This document shows positions 10,237-21,277 of a stretch of DNA of 64,000 bases, one piece after another. The position numbers and the translations under genes were made by a program. This stretch comes from Paraphysomonas bandaiensis. Taxonomy: Eukaryota > Chrysophyceae. Position 1 is the first letter of the stretch. Each line of letters opens with the position of its first letter. The stretch spans positions 1 through 64,000 of the forward strand of contig CBFFRP010000399.1 of the NCBI GenBank assembly GCA_965644295.1, given 5' to 3'. The notes beneath the pieces are model-generated. The model worked only from the letters and a program-made list of their open reading frames with translations. It searched no databases and was not told the DNA's origin.

Positions 10237-11545
10237 CTAATGAAAGGTCCGAAAGGGAAGGGTCGTCGACCCAGTCTCCATTTGGAAATACCTACAGAAA
10301 TATCCGCATAATGAATAGAGTCGTGTGTGCCCCAAACCGCATACCTGTGGGATGTCTACCTTGGCATTTGAAACAGATGACACGAGTTTATTCCCATGAC
10401 TTATATGCCTATACGAAATATTTGGGAGTCGCTGAACAGCCTTTGGGTCCATGAACAATCGCACCGCCATCGCCTGTATCGTGGAGTCTCCCCACCGATA
10501 CCTGACGACATAGACGTGTTTAGTTTTGCAAAGCATGCCGACATAATTCCAAGTAGGGCGTCTCGCATATAAAAGAAGCATTGCGTATACCGCACTAGAG
10601 TATCATCATATAATACGAAGTATTTTGAACCATATGGACATGTCTTTCAATGCACAGGACGGCAATTATCAGCTCCATATAACACAGCACCACAGCAATA
10701 CATGTTACAGAGATCGTATATATAACACAAGTTACTTAGCACCATATATCAATACATATTACGGTGGCGATATATATAACAACTTACTGGTAGAGTTTGC
10801 CTGATGTATTCGTAGCCACTAGAAAATGTCGCACGTCTGGTCGATTAAAAAATGACACTTTGCCGACATGAAAATTGTTATAAAAGTTAAAGAGAATAGA
10901 AATAGAAGGATATTTTATCTTGGGCTTGACGTCGCATTTGTCTACATACTGTCGAACAAATTCTGGTAAGGTATCACGAGTTTCCTGATGAGGCTCAAAT
11001 TTTCGTATAATGTATCCGTATTCAATCTGGTTTTGCTCAACCCATCCAAGAAGATCGTATGACCGCTTCGGCGCAATTTGCATAACATTGTCTGAATCTA
11101 CCCGCAAATAATAGTCATAGTCCTTTATATAATCATACATGTCGACGGTGAAGAATTTACACATCCACTTATACCCATATCTTTCTGTCGGCATGAAATA
11201 AGCCCTTGAGCGGACGTTGACTAACTTCACTTTACCAATACCATTGAACACTTCATACCAGCTGTTCATTACTGTATCATCAAAATTATCCTCGCTAAAC
11301 ATGAGGATATCGATCTTATGACTGGGTGCATAGGGACGTAATAGATTAGCGAGAGCCTGATGTCGAAGACGATTTCCGCTTTCAGATTGTCTACGGATTA
11401 AACATACGACTGCCCAGGAGGGTTTAGATGAATTTATATCTAACTTGGGAGTCAAATCATTTAGTTCGCAGGACGACGCGGTTCCCAAGTTTCCACGGGA
11501 TGCCACAACAACGAGACATAGCAGGGATGATAGTATAGCACACAT
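10237..11545 (-). CDS. GT15-like (KRE2/MNT1-type) mannosyltransferase, two exons
   Basis: Exons 10788-11545 and 10237-10501, intron 10502-10787 (GT-AG, phase 2). The first in-frame ATG gives a hydrophobic N-terminus (MCAILSSLLCLVVVASR), a signal sequence or type II anchor. Family 15-like motifs follow: SWAVVCLIRRQSE near the start, YGYKWMCKFFTVDMYDYIKDYDYYLRVDSD (nucleotide-sugar/acceptor region), and after the splice YRWGDSTIQAMAVRLF, matching the family RWGDAP.H block. Such enzymes add alpha-1,2-mannose in the Golgi. The protein (about 340 aa) is shorter than most fungal members. The last ~40 residues after SNAKVDIPQ are doubtful; a further splice there is possible. Confidence 0.75.
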
Positions 11546-11554
11546 CAATGACAA

Positions 11555-12140
11555 AGAGTTCAGGAAGCTAAACTAAAACATATTGCAAAATACAGCACAA
11601 GAAGTTTACAACTGTTGCTGGGCGTGAAGGCAGTCACGAGCTGTTGATATATCAATCCCCCGAACTGGAACTATTACAACTATTACATGCATTACCAACA
11701 ACACAGTGTGCGCTGCGGCGAAATGCTCGTAGCTATCTCGTATCTCCATACCAGTGATACAAGAATACCGTATTCCATGTTCGAGTCAACATCGTATCAT
11801 GAGAAATCTTGCATAGGGATTCCAAGAGAAAATGAAATACCGGAAATACACACCAGCAAACGATTTCGCAGATTTCCTTAAAAATGTTATTGTAAAAACA
11901 AAAAAATTCAGGCTGAATGGGTCACTGAAACCTCCGGTTTTTTGATGATTTATTGTTACTGAAACCTCAACTGGTATTCGTTTCATTTTTTCGTTTCATG
12001 TTTTATGTTTGATGTACACACATCCCTCAATACTCAATGCATATATATTAGTGCCACACATATATGCTTTGAGATACATTTTGTTGACAAGTAGCGAGTA
12101 TTTGGCTTTGTTAAAGTTTAAGGCAGGTTGCTAATATATA
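11555..12140. other. Divergent intergenic region
   Basis: AT-rich spacer between the minus-strand glycosyltransferase and the plus-strand EF-hand gene. It presumably holds both promoters; no specific site is recognised. Confidence 0.4.
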
Positions 12141-14005
12141 ATGGGTAGGAAAGCGGCTGAGGCTGCCATGGAGAAGAAACCTGCAGCTGCTGTGAGAAGT
12201 GAAATTCGCAATTACATTCGTAACGAACGCGATACTATTTTGAGAAAGTGGCAATGTTTACAGGAGTCGTTGAACTCTGAGGAACGGAGAAAAGAAGAAT
12301 TTCTAACTCGACAGGAGGTAATAAAAACGAGATCCATCCCTCCAGGTTTGACAATGATGTTTTCATTTGTTGTCGTTTACTTTTGCCTACAGTGGTACAG
12401 AAATTTATTCGAACTTTGAAGAGGGCAATAAGAAACACAATCACTGTAAAAGGAGGGACTCCCTATAGCGTTGTCAGATCGATGTTTTTGTATTGGGATA
12501 AAGATAAATCGGGTGAGCTCGGAGGTGATGAATTGCAGCATTGCATGAAGTCACTTGGAGTAAAGATTGCTGAGAAAGATGTGCAACAAATTATCTCTTA
12601 TTATGACTCCAATAAAGGGAATGGTGAAATGGCATACGACAGATTACTGGCGGACATTCAATATGATGAGCCAACGCTTATAATGGAAATGGAGATGGAA
12701 AAGGACTCTGGTCGCGAAGAGGAACGCTTCGAGACTCAAGCTGATGCCTATGCCGTGATGCCTCCGTTGGTAAAACAATTCATTGAAGCTGTTCGTAGTG
12801 TTTTACATCGAAAAATGCGTAACGAGGGTGGAACTGAACTGTCTCATCTTCGTCATAGTTTTTTAATGTTTGACCATGACTATTCAAATGCCCTTGACGA
12901 GAATGAATTGATGATGTCGATGCATCGAAATTTAGGATTACAGATTACACCTGAGCAGGCTGCTGCTGTAGTTCGTTTCTATGATCGAAAACAAATTGGT
13001 GCTATGAGTTATCAGTTGCTGCTCGAAGATGTTATGCGAGGGCAGCCGCTGATGTTGCAGCATGCTGAGTTGACTTCCCGTACATTGTCCAAGACCCGTG
13101 AGGAGTTGAAAGCAAATCCATTCATTCCAAAGCCTTTCCTTCCTCCGCCAAATAAAACTGTGGAAGCATTTAAGACAAAGGTTAAGCGTGAATTAGACAA
13201 TCGAATTAGATACAAAGGTGGGTCAGTTAAGTCTTGGCTTTCCAAGGCATTTGTTGCATGGGACCCGCATTTCTCTGGACGAATATATCGTTGGCAGGAC
13301 CTACAGGGTGCTGTACGGAAGCTTGGAGTCAATATAAGCCAGTCGGAAGCAATGACAATAATGGCTAATTATGACAAACAATCGAATGGAGCTATGGATT
13401 ACAATCTACTAAGTGAAGATATCTTGCGCAGCGATCCTAACTTCTTGATTGACTCAACATCAATTCTGGATTTGAACCGAACAACAACATCACGCACCCC
13501 TGCTGATGTTTCTATGCTAATTCGAAAATTTCGCAGAGCTGCTGAAGTGTACACGAAAAAATCAGAAGGAAGTATTGAACCTAAAGACCTTTTACATGGT
13601 ACTTTCTTGCGATTGGACAGTTCGAAGTCCGGAAGAATTTCCGCAGCCGATTTAAATCGCGTTGCCACGGAGTTGAAAATACCATTGACTACTGAAGAAT
13701 GCCAGAAGTTGGTTCTATGGTTTGATAGTAATGGATCAGGCAGAATGGATTTTTCACTCTTAACGAGACAATTATTTGGTGACGACGTTTTGACTAAACC
13801 ACTGTCACTTCCTGCTGTTTCATCCAGTACTGATGATGTCAATGAAATTAAAGCATCTTTGAAGCAGAAAGCTCTGAAAAAAGCTCAGCGAAACAAAATA
13901 ATTATTGCAGAAAAAGTCCGTGTTCAAGCAAAAATGGAATCTATTGAGAAACAGCGACAAGCGATTTTAGACAATAGGAAAAACTTTCATGGGCTTACAA
14001 AGTAA
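12141..14005 (+). CDS. Protein with eight EF-hands in four paired units (594 aa)
   Basis: Exons 12141-12317 and 12401-14005, intron 12318-12400 (phase 0). After a 60-residue basic helical N-terminus come four ~115-residue units. Each opens with an EGG/KGG/SEG motif, then a helix, an EF loop and a second EF loop. First loops: DKDKSGELGGDE, DHDYSNALDENE, DPHFSGRIYRWQ, DSSKSGRISAAD. Second loops: YDSNKGNGEMAY, YDRKQIGAMSYQ, YDKQSNGAMDYN, FDSNGSGRMDFS. Loops of unit 3 and the second loops of units 2 and 3 lack several calcium ligands. A C-terminal basic coiled helix (residues ~545-590) ends in NFHGLTK. The architecture suggests a calcium sensor or structural, possibly axonemal, protein; the exact role is unknown. 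Confidence 0.9.
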
Positions 14006-14285
14006 TAAGGCCTAGATGCCAGTATCTGTGTGCAATTACGCAAGTGATTGATATATGTTCATATGCAGTGGTGAGATGACCACGAACTGATGATGGGTGA
14101 GCATGCTTTTTGTCCTCCTGTACATGCAGCTCTCCGCCCGAACATATCTGTTGGCTTTCTGTATCACTTGTTCACATTGTAGGTGTAAGTTATAATAAGA
14201 ATACTGAATATTGAGTGTGCTGAGTTCTGCAGTACGATACGATATATTACGAACGGGTGAATATAATTAAGATTCATTCTAGTCT

Positions 14286-14620
14286 GTTGTTGAGTTTTTT
14301 GCTGTTTATGAGCAATTAAAAGCTGTACTTCTAAGGTATTTACTAGGATTCAGCTTAATACATGATTGTATCTGTGAGTTATAATGTTCAATGAAATATA
14401 TCATGAACTGAATTAGAGAGAGTATCTGTCGAAGATACATGATCGTCATCATAACGTCGTCATTATCAGTTACACTTCTAACTATTCCGTTGTGCATGAT
14501 AGTTATAATCTATATTGTTATTCATAATTTTCACTCTATCGTGTTCATTACTTACATTCTAATAATCACAACATTGTTTTACTACTATAAAGATCAATTC
14601 TTTATTGTTTATTGTATTTG
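14286..14620 (+). mobile_element. Decayed copia LTR
   Basis: Starts TGTTGAGTTTTTTGCTGTTTATGAGCAATTAAAAGCTGTA, nearly the start of the 322-bp LTR family, then diverges strongly. The 3' end is estimated from length only. Confidence 0.6.
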
Positions 14621-14639
14621 AATTATGAGATATCAGAGT

Positions 14640-14950
14640 ATCTAACTCTTTAACTCTGGCTCTGCTAAACCAAACGCAAGACCCACAGCTCCCTTCAACA
14701 AAGTCAGACTCACACCTTGTCGTAGTTCTGGTAAAAAAGTACCGGACATATTTCTGCGGGAAACTAACATGAGCCGCATATACACATACACGTCTTGTTA
14801 TTAGTTATTAGCAATAGGCGTGTAAGGTCTGAACTCTGAACTAATGTAGCAAAACATTTTAACTAACTAGTGCTTAGCCCTAATATCCTATGATTTAGCG
14901 CTACGAAAGCTGCTTGTGCGACACCGCAAGCACCAAGGTGCAACTATTGG
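14640..14950 (-). repeat. Dispersed repeat family R1, copy 1
   Basis: Contains CAACAAAGTC-GACTC-CACCTT, a block around GGAAACTAAC-TGAGCCGCATA (shared with 15600-15710) and TTTAGCGCTACGAAAGCTGCTTGTGCG...CACCAAGGTGC (shared with 16890-16945). AGCAATAGG...CTAATGTAGCAAA...TTAACTAACTAGTGCTTA also occurs inverted at 26150-26215. On the minus strand the GCTTGTGCG block reads as the end of an open frame. Probably 3' parts of a mobile element of unknown class. Confidence 0.55.
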
Positions 14951-15151
14951 ATTTTGGTCATTTTCACAATTAAGACCGTTAAGAGTTAAGAGAAGTTTAT
15001 TGTAATCAAACTAGATAGACTCGTTTATTAAATTGCATACACAATTGTGTGTGTTGTCATGTAAAACATGTCAGCAACATGATAATTTATTTCGTTCATG
15101 TCATATAAAGAGTTGATCTTAGTAATAGTAAAACAATATTGTGATGGGAAA

Positions 15152-15524
15152 TATTATTCAACCTAGTCAAATTGGTTGAATTACCTAGTCACACTATATT
15201 TGGTGGAATAACCTAGTCAAAGTAATAAATGATTCAACCTAGTCATTTTTAGTTATAAATCTAGTCATAAAATGTACTCGCATATAACTACGCATTAAAG
15301 AACGATGAAGTCACACAGCAGGTAAAGTGAAACCAACGCAGAATATTTGAGTGGAAATTACTATTTTTGACTAGGTGAATACCCTAAAACACCTAGTCAA
15401 CCTAGTCATTGGAAACTGAAAATATGAATTATTAAATGACTAGGCTTTCACCTACTTGACTAGGTTTTTACACCAATTTTGGTTTGACTAGGTAGTTCAA
15501 CCATTTTGACTAGGTTGAATAATA
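15152..15524. mobile_element. Non-autonomous inverted-repeat element with TGACTAGGT arms
   Basis: The left arm (15152-~15266, TATTATTCAACCTAGTCAA...) and right arm (~15360-15524, ...TTGACTAGGTTGAATAATA) are long inverted repeats. Each is itself built from many TGACTAGGT units. No coding capacity. A one-armed copy lies at 4361-4513. No clear target duplication was found, so the superfamily is open. Confidence 0.8.
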
Positions 15525-15579
15525 CATCCTTATGGTAATAATTAGAATGTAAGTGATAAACACTTATTGAAAGTCTTTT

Positions 15580-15715
15580 TATTTAGCAATAGGCGTTAAA
15601 AACTCGTTCCGATACCCCTCAACAAAGTCGGACTCGCACCTTTTCGTGGTGTTCTGGGGGATAAGTACCGGAGATATTTCTCCGGGAAACTAACGTGAGC
15701 CGCATATTATATAGT
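15580..15715 (-). repeat. Repeat family R1, copy 2 (partial)
   Basis: AGCAATAGGCGT, CAACAAAGTCGGACTCGCACCTT, GTACCGGAGATATTTCT and GGGAAACTAACGTGAGCCGC parallel the segment at 14690-14780 with moderate divergence, but the blocks are in a different order. Confidence 0.55.
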
Positions 15716-16850
15716 CAGCAGATATATTGTTCTGCCCACTCATAGCCAAATGCTTGTGTGGTACAAGGGACACTAATAAGTGTCACTTGTGTAGACGTCT
15801 TTGGGCCCTGACGAATAAACAGGCATCCGGGACAGGGCCCACCAGAAGGGTAACCGGGGTATTGGGCTGCCTGCTGAAGTTAAGCATCCGGGATGTTCAC
15901 CTTAAGAACTCAAAACACCTGAAGTCAGCAGATGTCAGGTATATCAACATTCTGCTTGCTCCCTGCGTTTGCTTTGAGTGATTGATGCTGAGTATGAGTT
16001 CACATTATTCGGTATCTGTGTGGCCAATGACCGAGGTAATGCGTCAAACTTTCCTCATGGATGCATGGCAATGGCAATGATGTGATTAGACCTGTCATGT
16101 CTTCTCACACGTCTACTGCCTAGTCTTGGTTTCTCCTGACCCAGGTCATTGAGATTATATCAAGGCTCTGGCACTGTTCTCCAAGCAGTGTCAGGTACAT
16201 TTGTGGTGCTTTTATGTTATTCTTGCTTAGTAGGTTTTCATCCGAGCGGGGAAGGTGTACGGTTTCCTACTAGTGTAAGTCACTCGGGAGAAGAGTGCAA
16301 GGTGGATGCATGTGCTGGATGAGTGCACACAATGGAGGGAAGACATTGGAGTCAGCTTGAATTTGTAACAGATTTTGGTAGATGTCTGTTTCATGCGTCA
16401 GTGTGCAAAATTGCACCAGTGAGACCGCTTCGTGACCGTGGGAGGACCCGGCGCTATAGAGCTACTTTATTCTCCCTTCCAGACTACCTGCTGCTGTGAA
16501 CACCACCTTGAAGAGGGCCCTAAAGATCTGCCGCATATACAGGAGACATATGCCGAAGACACCGACCGCAAGTTGTTTGTGTTAGGACAAGTAGATTGGG
16601 CAGGAGCGTATGATCCGGCTTAAACACGCAACTCGTCGTATGCCCATGTAGCTAACTAAATCGTGTTGTATAGTTGAGCACTTGTCGGTGCATGCAATAG
16701 TAACTAGATGAGAGTCATGTTATGCATAGTGTCGCGCGAGTTGTTAGGTTGGTCGCGGCAACGCACAAGCTTGCGCTTCTTAATAATCAGATTTTCAATA
16801 TACGTTCCGATACAGTGGCTAGTTGAATGCTAGATCTACTAGTTAGACCT
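15716..16850. other. Unassigned moderately GC-rich stretch
   Basis: Less AT-rich than the surroundings. Contains a perfect 8-bp inverted repeat GGGCCCTG / CAGGGCCC at about 15811-15842. Short frames at 15727-15981 and 16432-16623 show no domain. Flanked by R1 copies on both sides, so it may be the interior of the same unknown element. Confidence 0.35.
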
Positions 16851-16859
16851 CTACCCATA

Positions 16860-17604
16860 ACTAATCAGCACAACTTCTGTTATCCTACTATTTAGCGCTA
16901 CAGAAGCTGCTTGTGCGTCGCCGCAAACACCAAGGTGCTACCACTTCCGTTCTTGATGTTGTGTGTGAGTTCGCCCTGCTCGTGTGTCTGAGGACTCACT
17001 GGCGCGTGTTGTCCGGGGGTCTCCCCTTGGGATAAGGTTCCGCCTGGCTCTGAGGTACAGGGTTCTGTATTAAGGTCCTGAGTGTACCGAGCACTAGATG
17101 TGTGCACTGAGAGGTTGATGGTGTGGTGGAATGTGGCGGTGTCGCCATGCACCGTCTGGGCGTTGGGCATAGGTGGAGTTGCCGGAGACGTCGTCGCCTT
17201 TGTCTAGGGCCTGTTGGTTTCATACGGTCCGGTGCTATGGTCCTTTGTGTATGGTTGGTAAGGTTCATAGGTGCGGTGGGCGGTATTCCAGTCTCGGTTC
17301 GTCTGTGGATTCCTAGTAATCTTAGCACCCTTGGGCGTTTCCTTTTCTGTCTATGTTTTGGATGCGGCCGCGGTAGTAGCCTTGGGGGACCTTTCTGTAG
17401 GGTAACGTATCTTCTACTTCGATCTTGGATCATTAGCTTTGCTGCAGCGAAAAGCGGTAGAAGTAATTTGATGATCGCTGATTCGATGCTGCGCAGTCCT
17501 TGGGATGTCAGTGACTCATGGATGTGATCTCCAAAAACCTTTTCAAGCTGAGTAGTTGTGATAAACACAGTAAAGTGAGAAATATTAATAACAATTAATG
17601 TCAA
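16860..17604 (-). pseudogene. Decayed ORF of an unknown GC-rich element (R1-associated)
   Basis: The minus strand is open in overlapping frames: 16996-17604 (202 codons, starting MTLIVINISHFTVFITTTQ, then LEKVFGDHIHESLTSQGLRS) and 16898-17170 (Ser/Thr/Pro-rich). The helical N-terminal part followed by a very basic RPHPKHRQKRKRPR stretch recalls a Gag-like protein, but no zinc knuckle or polymerase is seen. The end overlaps the R1 block at 16890-16945. The plus strand is also open (17123-17527). I do not recognise the family. Confidence 0.35.
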
Positions 17605-17879
17605 TTACTGCTCAACTTCCGTATCTTGAATCGTCATGATACAATACTTCAGTTTCACAGTTATAGCTATATTGTATCTTTGACTACGTATTACTGTTTT
17701 TCACATTGTATTTAACGTATTCTACAGTACTATCTTAGAGAACCATACGTATTCCAACAGCAACCACTTTCGCTCCATCACTTATAGCTTAAAGCAAATG
17801 TAGTGCTCTAGCAGAATGTTGATATACATGATATCTTCTTCTTCTCTTCCATAACAATAAATATGTCTACCGCTACTGG

Positions 17880-18010
17880 CTAATTACAAGCATCTTCTCA
17901 AGTAGTAGTGAAACTGAAATATATTGCCTGTATAAGTAAATCGTGATATATATGTCTACATGACTACGATCGTATGAAAATGAATGGTAATTGCGATAAA
18001 GAGATGTCCT
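17880..18010 (+). mobile_element. Copia LTR scrap
   Basis: TAGTAGTGAAACTGAAATATATTGCCTGTA and ATCGTATGAAAATGAATGG match the middle of the 322-bp LTR family. The ends are lost. Confidence 0.45.
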
Positions 18011-18059
18011 CGCGTTCCTGGAGTTGTGTCTTTCCTTTCACTTCCAAATGAAAAGGTGC

Positions 18060-18330
18060 CAGACTGTCGGTTCCATTATTGCACCTACTTCATAAGACGA
18101 GCACCAGAAATGACGTCATATTCATTTGATGAGACGCCTCTTCATTTATAGTGATATAGGCTCATTGTCATATAGCCACATTCGCATATAGGCATATAGT
18201 CAGGTCTGTTCCCAAAGAGAGTTCAAGTTTAATCTATGTGTGCAGCCTCATCTACCCATAGCATACAATCTCAATTAGCCGCATTCCTTTATAGATAAGA
18301 CAGCAGAGGTGTGCAACTCAGTGCCAGTTA
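18060..18330 (-). repeat. Dispersed ~280-bp repeat, copy B
   Basis: The reverse complement matches 6872-7175 block by block (see copy A), with indels. The two copies are in opposite orientation, 11 kb apart. Confidence 0.7.
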
Positions 18331-18891
18331 TTATATGATATGTATATGAAGTGGCGTGTATGTTACATATAATTATGAATACATGAAGTATTAAACACGA
18401 TGATATATATTAAACACAATCCTTTACTGTAATAATGACGATATAAAGAGAATTTTCCCAGGCAATTTCCCTAATGAAGATGAAGAGTTGAAAGAGCGCT
18501 CTTATTGAAAGTACGGTCTATTCGACGAGGAAACTTGAAAGGAATTTAGGAATGTGAGAGAGGAACCCTCGGAGAATAAAACCTCGATAATAGTTTTATT
18601 TTTGTGACAACAACAAGAAGAATGATTGCTTTCACTTTCAGTACAATAATATACATGGAGATACCCATACAAAAGTGGTAGTTTTTGCAGAATTGGGCGT
18701 TTTTCGTGGACTGCCTAGATTTCGACAAGAAATCCACTTTTTCGTACTCATCAGCAGTTCACGGAAACGAATGGCGTCAACGAAAGAAGGTAACTAATTG
18801 CCAAACACAACGATTGCGACAGCAGTGGTGTACTTATTTGTCGTATAACGCTACAGGTTACACTTTGTACTCAAGACTCCTACCAGTCACT

Positions 18892-19245
18892 ATGCATTTG
18901 ATGTACTATCTCGACAACTCTGGCAAGAGAGTTTACACTCTAAAGGTGATTACTTAATTACTGTGATGCATCTGTATCTAAGGAAGGATTGATTTCTTAT
19001 AGAAGGAAACTCCACAAGGCGCCCCTTCACTTTCTGCTCATCCAGGTGACTAGTTTTAATACATTTGTAATATTTCATGATTGGATTGCTACAGCTCGCT
19101 TCTCTCCGGATGACAAGTTTTCTAAAGAAAGGATTGCTTGCAAGAAGAGATTTGGCATTCTGCCAACACAGGTGTGATTTATTGATTACTACAATGAAGT
19201 AACTCTGACCATGCGTTGTTTCAGCAAGCACCTCGTGAGTTTTAA
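18892..19245 (+). CDS. NOP10: H/ACA ribonucleoprotein subunit Nop10 (64 aa, four exons)
   Basis: Exons 18892-18945, 19003-19045, 19095-19171 and 19225-19245, with short GT-AG introns (57, 49, 53 nt). The spliced protein starts [18 protein letters not shown] and passes through [18 protein letters not shown] and [11 protein letters not shown] to QAPREF. This is the full-length Nop10 pattern, 64 residues as in animals. Nop10 binds the pseudouridine synthase Cbf5/dyskerin in nucleolar H/ACA snoRNPs, guiding rRNA pseudouridylation, and in telomerase RNP. The tail QAPREF differs slightly from the usual QQPxPVL. All splice phases close exactly. A first-exon ATG inside a longer open frame is chosen because homology begins there. 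Confidence 0.96.
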
Positions 19246-19299
19246 ATCTGTGGTTATACTGAGCTGTTGTTCGCAATGAATTGAAATATGTATATAACT

Positions 19300-19786
19300 A
19301 TAGCTAATTTTGACATTCCTCTCTGGTACATCGAATATTTTTGAGCTGAAACAACAGTTTATAGAACTTTTACTGTCATTTTATTCTTCGTTATGAAACC
19401 CATACTGCTATTACAATGGCAATAACTACTGTGTATTTAGTTTTCGCCGAAACACCCGCTTGAATGTGCGGGAAGTGCAGCAGACGTTCTTAATGCGCTA
19501 GCAAAAGTTGTGAAGGCATGTGGTGTAGTGATATTCGCGTGGGTTGCGTGTCGTACCCGTAGAGTTGTAGCATAAGAAATGTAGTGTAGAGTTTAGTTAG
19601 CGTCAAAAACTAGACTCTTCTAATGCTTTACTACTAGTTGTGGAGTGTCCTTTCATCGATGTGATAGCACAGTTCTGATAAGACCATAAAAGTAATATAA
19701 TTATGAGGAAACATAGGTATCCAGTTGGTACAAATACGACGCATACAAATTACAAATACAGGTGGAAATACGATATACGGATATAC
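19300..19786. other. Gene-free spacer after NOP10
   Basis: No convincing frame. AT-rich, with a slightly GC-richer patch at 19440-19560 that I cannot assign. Confidence 0.4.
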
Positions 19787-20530
19787 CAGGGCTAGGAAAC
19801 AATATATTGCAATACTATTGTAAGTTAGCGTTCTATCAATACTATTGATGGAGATTTTAAGCAGGCTCAACAATACAATTACAATATATTGCAATATATT
19901 GTCAATATATTGCAATATATTAGTATGACTAAGCAGTAAGTAAACACACCCGTTGATTCCATTTTTAGTATTAGTCATTAAGATCTTATGACAACCAAAC
20001 CCACAACTGCTTATAGCTACTAAAAATCCACCTCGTTCTCATCCTCTGAGCCATCATCGCTGACGTCAACATCACCATATTCATCCAAAATTAATTCTGA
20101 GGCTGCTTAAACTTCCCCATGAGTAGGTCTACGTGCCGAATGAGAGGTCTAATGCCTTGGTCAGGTCTTGTCACAACTCCTTCCTTATTTCGCTTCTCTT
20201 TGCTCCCGAGGAGTTCATTGACCGCAAGGTCGATGAGATGACATCCAACTAGGGGCACACCTATACACTATTGAAAAGTTATAACAGACGACCATTTTAC
20301 TCAAACAAAGGTATTACCGGAATCGTTTGTCAGCTTTCTGTTTGTAACGCAGTTGTTCCCAATGCAAAACTCAACAATAATGCAAACATTATCAGCATTA
20401 ATCACTCTACCCACTCTCAAAAATGTTTTGTTTGCCCGAAGGTTGGAAAACAAAAGCATCCATGGGACCATTGGTGCAGACAACCCGTAAATACTTCTTC
20501 ATGGAATCTTCCCACTCACCATCATACATG
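19787..20530 (-). pseudogene. hAT-family transposase remnant (minus strand)
   Basis: The left edge CAGGGCTAGGAAACAATATATTGCAAT is a hAT-like terminus with the subterminal motif of the MITE at 9088. In reverse complement, 20410-20530 reads like 3660-3770 of the first hAT remnant. 20225-20420 encodes a broken GNNCVTNRKL...PLVGCHLIDLAVNELLGSKEKRN, the conserved DNC.TNK..A...P.VGC..H..NLAV region of hAT transposases. 20040-20105 matches the acidic tail at 4030-4117. Stops and indels make it inactive. It abuts the PX-like gene. Confidence 0.75.
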
Positions 20531-20539
20531 TGACGATGT

Positions 20540-21277
20540 GTGGTTTTTCAAGTTGTTGTAGCCATTCGATATCTTTTGTACTCGTATGCGCCCACAGACT
20601 TTTCATTCATGTTCAATACATTCTCTCAGCATACTAAAGAAAGAAGGAGGTCAGGATTCGAGGAGTTTTTGCGTTTGATAATATCTCTGGATCCAATGCC
20701 ACCTGAGATGAAAGACTTCCTTGAGCTTGATGACCACAGGGACTCTCAACCTATTTCTCCATCCACGAGTACGAAATTGGAAGGAGGAGGTGTATCAACG
20801 CCCAGCCGAAAACGACCTCAGAGCGTGAATTCAGTGCAGAAAGCCGAGAATAAAGGAATGTCTACTCCGTCTACTCCCACCCAGTCGGGGTCGCAGAAAC
20901 CTGAGGACTATATACCTTTCTCTATTTCGACCGGAGCGTCCGCTCCAGCTACCCCAGAACAGGCTGCTAAACAGCGACTCGAAGACTCCAGGCAAGACGC
21001 AAGGAGAGAGCTGAGGAATATACTCCTCACTACGTTCACCGTCTCCTCTATTGTGTATGCCCTGTGTGTGTTTACCGGCATTGTTGATGTAACTGACACC
21101 TCACCGGGTGCGTTTATAGTGAAGTATTTCGCCTATCCTTATATATGTACAGGTAGAATATTACTCACAGCGCTATCTCTCGGATCTACTTTCTCATTAC
21201 TGAGAATATCAATGATCAAGCGTGAGATCAGGAAACGAGAGCGGCTTGCATCTACAGAATCAGCTGAAGAGTGGTAG
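20540..21277 (+). pseudogene. PX-domain C-terminal half plus two membrane helices; 5' part missing
   Basis: Open frame of ~245 codons. HTKERRRSGFEEFLRLIISL...PPEMKDFLELDD matches the end of a phox-homology (PX) domain, where RR..L..FL precedes L...FL.L. Next is a Ser/Thr/Pro-rich linker (residues ~70-140), then a charged helix and two hydrophobic segments (LLTTFTVSSIVYALCVFTGI and ICTGRILLTALSLGSTFSLL), and a basic C-terminus. The PX N-terminus, including the phosphoinositide-binding basic residues, is absent. The sequence immediately upstream is a hAT remnant. A splice acceptor at about 20602 (GCGCCCACAG) could join a distant exon, but none was found. A truncated gene is likeliest. Confidence 0.55.

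Noticed and set aside
10182-10454. 90-codon plus-strand frame over the glycosyltransferase
   Set aside because: Antisense to exon 2 of the GT15-like gene, whose motifs (YRWGD) are on the minus strand.
15811-15842. GGGCCCTG/CAGGGCCC hairpin as a transcription terminator or structured RNA
   Set aside because: A short isolated stem in a eukaryotic repeat island with no conserved loop and no adjacent gene end; noted only as part of the island.
17123-17527. 134-codon Arg/Gly/Val-rich plus-strand frame
   Set aside because: It is the complement of a longer minus-strand frame. The composition looks like antisense of a GC-rich coding region; no domain.
16996-17604. Claim of a known retroelement Gag
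   Set aside because: The basic region is suggestive, but there is no zinc knuckle, capsid signature or linked polymerase; kept only as an unknown decayed ORF.
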